Below, piece after piece: positions 61,757-64,000 of a DNA stretch of 64,000 bases (positions are counted from its first letter, which is position 1; every line of letters starts with the position of its first letter). This DNA comes from JACDAE01 sp963717195. Lineage in GTDB: Bacteria; Chloroflexota; Ktedonobacteria; Ktedonobacterales; Ktedonobacteraceae. The translations under genes and the position numbers were made by a program. The DNA lies in assembly GCA_963717195.1 (NCBI GenBank), contig CAVQVR010000008.1, positions 22,862 through 86,861 of the forward strand. The letters are read 5' to 3'. The notes under the pieces were generated by a model. That model did no database searches. It was given only the letters and a program-made list of their open reading frames with translations, and was not told the origin of the DNA.

Positions 61757-63439
61757 CTATGCGAGATTTATGTATTTGGATAGGTCTTGCTGCCATATGA
61801 TTGTACCTGTATCCTGGTTCACTGCCTCCGTTTGATCATTTATCGTCATAAAGTAGAGCAATCCATTCCCAAGCAAAAGGTTATCGGGAAAATCACTTAG
61901 TTTGGAGTTCAACCAGAGCTGATGATAGGTAGTCGTATTCAGCGCCAGCAGGCCTTCGCTACCATATGTTTGATAGATGCTGGGATCAGGCCCGCTATGG
62001 GAAGCGTAGCTGAGATAGATGTGTCCATCAATAGGAAGCAGTTGGTAGAGTTCCAGAGGAAGACTGTGGGCCTGAAGTTGCTTGCCACTCGCCGCATCCA
62101 GGGCAAAGATCTTCCCTGTGTTATTGGCTTCGCTGCCAAAATTTGCACAGAAGTAGATCACTCCGTTAGAGAGAACGGGTGTCACACCTGTGATTATGAT
62201 GCCCACGATAGGAGTCGAACTCCAACGCTCCTTTCCATTCAGAGAGTCGAAGGCATGGACAACCGTGATGGTTTGATTGCCATTGTGAGTATCGGAAGCC
62301 ATTGTGATATCGTATACTAGCGTGCCGGTTACCTGGAGTGGAGATTGTGATATAACGGTGCCAGGCGTCAATGCCCACCAGGCCGCCGTTCCGCTCTGAG
62401 CATTCAGTGCCTCAATACCATATATCGGCGTGCGATTGAGTCCTCCACTTGAAATACTGACATAGGCAAAGCCGTTATTTACGGCGAGATTTTCCGCACC
62501 TGAGCCTTTGAGTTGTGTACGCCAAAGCAGATGCCCATTGCGCGTATCCAGAGCCAGTAGGGAGCTTCCTGTAGGGATGTTATACGCCTGCCCGTTTCCT
62601 TCTGTGGTTTGCATTGTAATGCCCGTGTTAGCGGCGAGATACAGGGTGTCTCCTGAGATAACAGAGTCACCAGAAGCCTGATCACCCTGACTGGTGTAGC
62701 TCCAACGCAGACTGCCGCTCTGCGCATTGATCGCATACTCGTGAAGTGTAAAGGTATTAGTTTTTGTAGTGCTGGTGTTGATCGATGAATTGGTAAGGTA
62801 GATGGTATTCTCTGTGCTTATCGTAATTTTTGGAATTTCAGAAAAACCGCTGAACGATGATTGAAGCAACTGCGAGTCCGGCACATGAAAGACCCAGAGC
62901 ACCTTTCCACTCTGCTTATCCAGTTTGACCACTCCCCCTGTCCAGGTTGCGTACAGGGACGCAGGCAAACTTGCTGTTTGCGTGCGTTCCATTGGGGGTG
63001 GCTGTTGAGTTGCATGATTTCCTGTGTGTGTATGATAGAATTGAAAGAGGATCGCGAACATGCTGACCAGGATGCCCACGAGCAGCACTGCTGCCACCTC
63101 TGCGAAGAGACGGTGGCTTCGCCTTTCTGGCCGCGTAGCAGGTTTGTCAAAATTATTCGTCTTGAGAAATCCTTTGCGCGTATTTTTCGTGAGTGATTGG
63201 GGCGGGATCGATGGTATAGAATGTGCATCTCTCTCTACGGTTTCGTTGGAACGCTCATTTGTTAGCAAACGTTGCCAGACACGCTCAGTCGCACGTGTAA
63301 CTATTCTTTCATGCACCTTTTGAGCTCGTTGCAGATCCTGAAGCAGGCGGACCTCCGGCAGTGATGGATCACCCTGCGCAAGCTCCTCGATTAAGTGATC
63401 GAGTTTCTCAAGCGTGAACTTTTCATTCTGCTCTGACAT
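61757..63439 (-). CDS. Membrane PQQ-propeller protein paired with an ECF sigma factor
   Basis: 560 residues: a charged cytoplasmic region (1-105) with EKLDHLIEELAQGDPSLPEV and a long helix, one membrane helix (about 112-135, FAEVAAVLLVGILVSMFAIL), a spacer, and an extracellular beta-propeller (about 160-560) with PQQ-type blades (KQSGKVLWVF, AQSGSLRWSY, TRNGHLLWRT, AQSGTAAWWA, QDTGTIIWQQ). The gene follows the sigma gene at 20 bp. By position it may be its membrane-bound anti-sigma or sensor; the N-terminal is not a zinc anti-sigma. It resembles the propeller protein at 26840 in design. Confidence 0.8.
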   Translation of the reverse strand: MSEQNEKFTLEKLDHLIEELAQGDPSLPEVRLLQDLQRAQKVHERIVTRATERVWQRLLTNERSNETVERDAHSIPSIPPQSLTKNTRKGFLKTNNFDKPATRPERRSHRLFAEVAAVLLVGILVSMFAILFQFYHTHTGNHATQQPPPMERTQTASLPASLYATWTGGVVKLDKQSGKVLWVFHVPDSQLLQSSFSGFSEIPKITISTENTIYLTNSSINTSTTKTNTFTLHEYAINAQSGSLRWSYTSQGDQASGDSVISGDTLYLAANTGITMQTTEGNGQAYNIPTGSSLLALDTRNGHLLWRTQLKGSGAENLAVNNGFAYVSISSGGLNRTPIYGIEALNAQSGTAAWWALTPGTVISQSPLQVTGTLVYDITMASDTHNGNQTITVVHAFDSLNGKERWSSTPIVGIIITGVTPVLSNGVIYFCANFGSEANNTGKIFALDAASGKQLQAHSLPLELYQLLPIDGHIYLSYASHSGPDPSIYQTYGSEGLLALNTTTYHQLWLNSKLSDFPDNLLLGNGLLYFMTINDQTEAVNQDTGTIIWQQDLSKYINLA

Positions 63440-63459
63440 GTGGGATCAACCTCCTTCCT

Positions 63460-64000
63460 TTATCGATGCTTTTCATAGAAGGTACGCAAATACTTAAGGG
63501 TGCGCAGCAAAAGCACACGCACCGCACCCTCACTTTTACCCAGTTCTTTGGCGACCTCTGAACAGCGCAATTCTCTGGCAAAACGTAGACGTAACACTTC
63601 CTGCTGCAAGGGTGATAGGTGTGTCAGCGCCTCCTGCAACTGTCTGTATTCCTCCTGCCGCAAAGCAGTGTACTCGGGTCCTTGTTTTTCATCCTCATAG
63701 AGCGAATCCATAACCAGATCGAGAGCCAGGGTTGGTCGCCTTTGTTCCCGGCGAAAGGTGTCAATTCTTTTATTGCGTGCCACACGCCAGAGCCAGCCGG
63801 ATTGCTGCTCCGCAGAACGCTCGAAAAACGCTTTTTCCTCAAGTACAGAGGCGAATACCTCTAACAGCAGATCTTCGGCATCTTCATATGTCGTTGTGTG
63901 TTGACACAGGTAACTGAAAATTGCAGAGGCGTGACGCTGATACAACTCAGCAAAAGCCGCCTCTTGTCCCGTCGAAACCTGCGGTACCTGATGGTAGTGA
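63460..64000 (-). CDS. ECF-type sigma factor (5' end outside the window)
   Basis: Region 2: TYEDAEDLLLEVFASVLEE and SGWLWRVARNKRIDTFRR; region 4: LSPLQQEVLRLRFARELRCSEVAKEL and GAVRVLLLRTLKYLR. The frame has a TTG at 63945 but remains open to the window edge (VSTGQEAAFAELYQRHA), so the start is further upstream. Likely regulates the downstream propeller gene and an unlinked set. Confidence 0.9.
   Translation of the reverse strand, partial: HYHQVPQVSTGQEAAFAELYQRHASAIFSYLCQHTTTYEDAEDLLLEVFASVLEEKAFFERSAEQQSGWLWRVARNKRIDTFRREQRRPTLALDLVMDSLYEDEKQGPEYTALRQEEYRQLQEALTHLSPLQQEVLRLRFARELRCSEVAKELGKSEGAVRVLLLRTLKYLRTFYEKHR

Noticed and set aside
1..64000. tRNA and rRNA genes
   Set aside because: Looked for conserved GTTCGA-type T-loops with CCA-end stems and for rRNA cores; none convincing. 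The T-box is the only structured RNA that I can support.

Overview
The window looks like chromosome of a Ktedonobacteria-type (Chloroflexota) bacterium. The evidence is indirect: a mid-GC genome, many membrane-anchored zinc-ribbon and PQQ-propeller proteins, PadR regulators with 4-nt-overlapping partners, ECF sigma factors, a T-box in front of serS, a coaD-yceD-rpmF-fabD-gls24-nusB-acpP housekeeping cluster, a mannosylglycerate synthase gene and very abundant intergenic hairpin repeats. No rRNA, tRNA, CRISPR array, transposase or prophage was seen.

Layout. 0-6.2 kb: a PAP2 phosphatase (cut by the left edge), then an OmpR/HisKA two-component pair facing an ABC ATPase and a large FtsX-type permease. 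6.3-9.7 kb: a secreted alkaline-phosphatase-superfamily enzyme behind a Pho-box-like element, and an HSL-type hydrolase. 9.7-20.4 kb: small enzymes and an acetate module (ackA, acs, a SatP-type transporter) plus an L,D-transpeptidase lipoprotein. 20.5-26.7 kb: a padR gene inside a perfect 32-bp inverted repeat, a PP2C phosphatase fused to a PadR-partner domain, dehydrogenases and serS with its T-box. 26.8-33.7 kb: a PQQ propeller protein and five consecutive paralogues (zinc ribbon or variant N-terminus, one membrane helix, Ala/Thr/Gln-rich stalk, C-terminal jelly-roll-like domain). 33.9-39.1 kb: SufT-like gene, degenerate Prim-Pol protein, then a cassette resembling type VII secretion cargo genes (WXG100-like, EspG-like, lipase-like) that is heavily frameshifted, and a Vgb remnant. 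39.9-49.8 kb: conserved housekeeping genes (tldD, coaD, yceD, rpmF, fabD, gls24, nusB, acpP), an ECF sigma/small membrane protein pair and tatA-tatC-tatA. 49.9-61.7 kb: MFS exporter, membrane proteins, rhomboid protease, CHC2/Toprim primase-like protein, mannosyl-3-phosphoglycerate synthase overlapping a histidine phosphatase, a second padR, metallophosphoesterase and lpdA. 61.7-64 kb: a membrane PQQ-propeller protein paired with an ECF sigma factor that runs off the window.

Two themes cut across the window. First, single-base frameshifts are clustered in accessory genes (3.1-9.4, 29-30 and 36.7-38 kb), while the housekeeping genes are clean. Second, a family of hairpin repeats whose arms start GTAGGG and end CCCTAC sits in at least ten intergenic gaps, supplies the stop codon of coaD, and appears to have entered the EspG-like reading frame. 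The most interesting candidate systems are the type VII-like cassette, the MpgS/histidine-phosphatase pair, the zinc-ribbon paralogue array and the padR palindrome.
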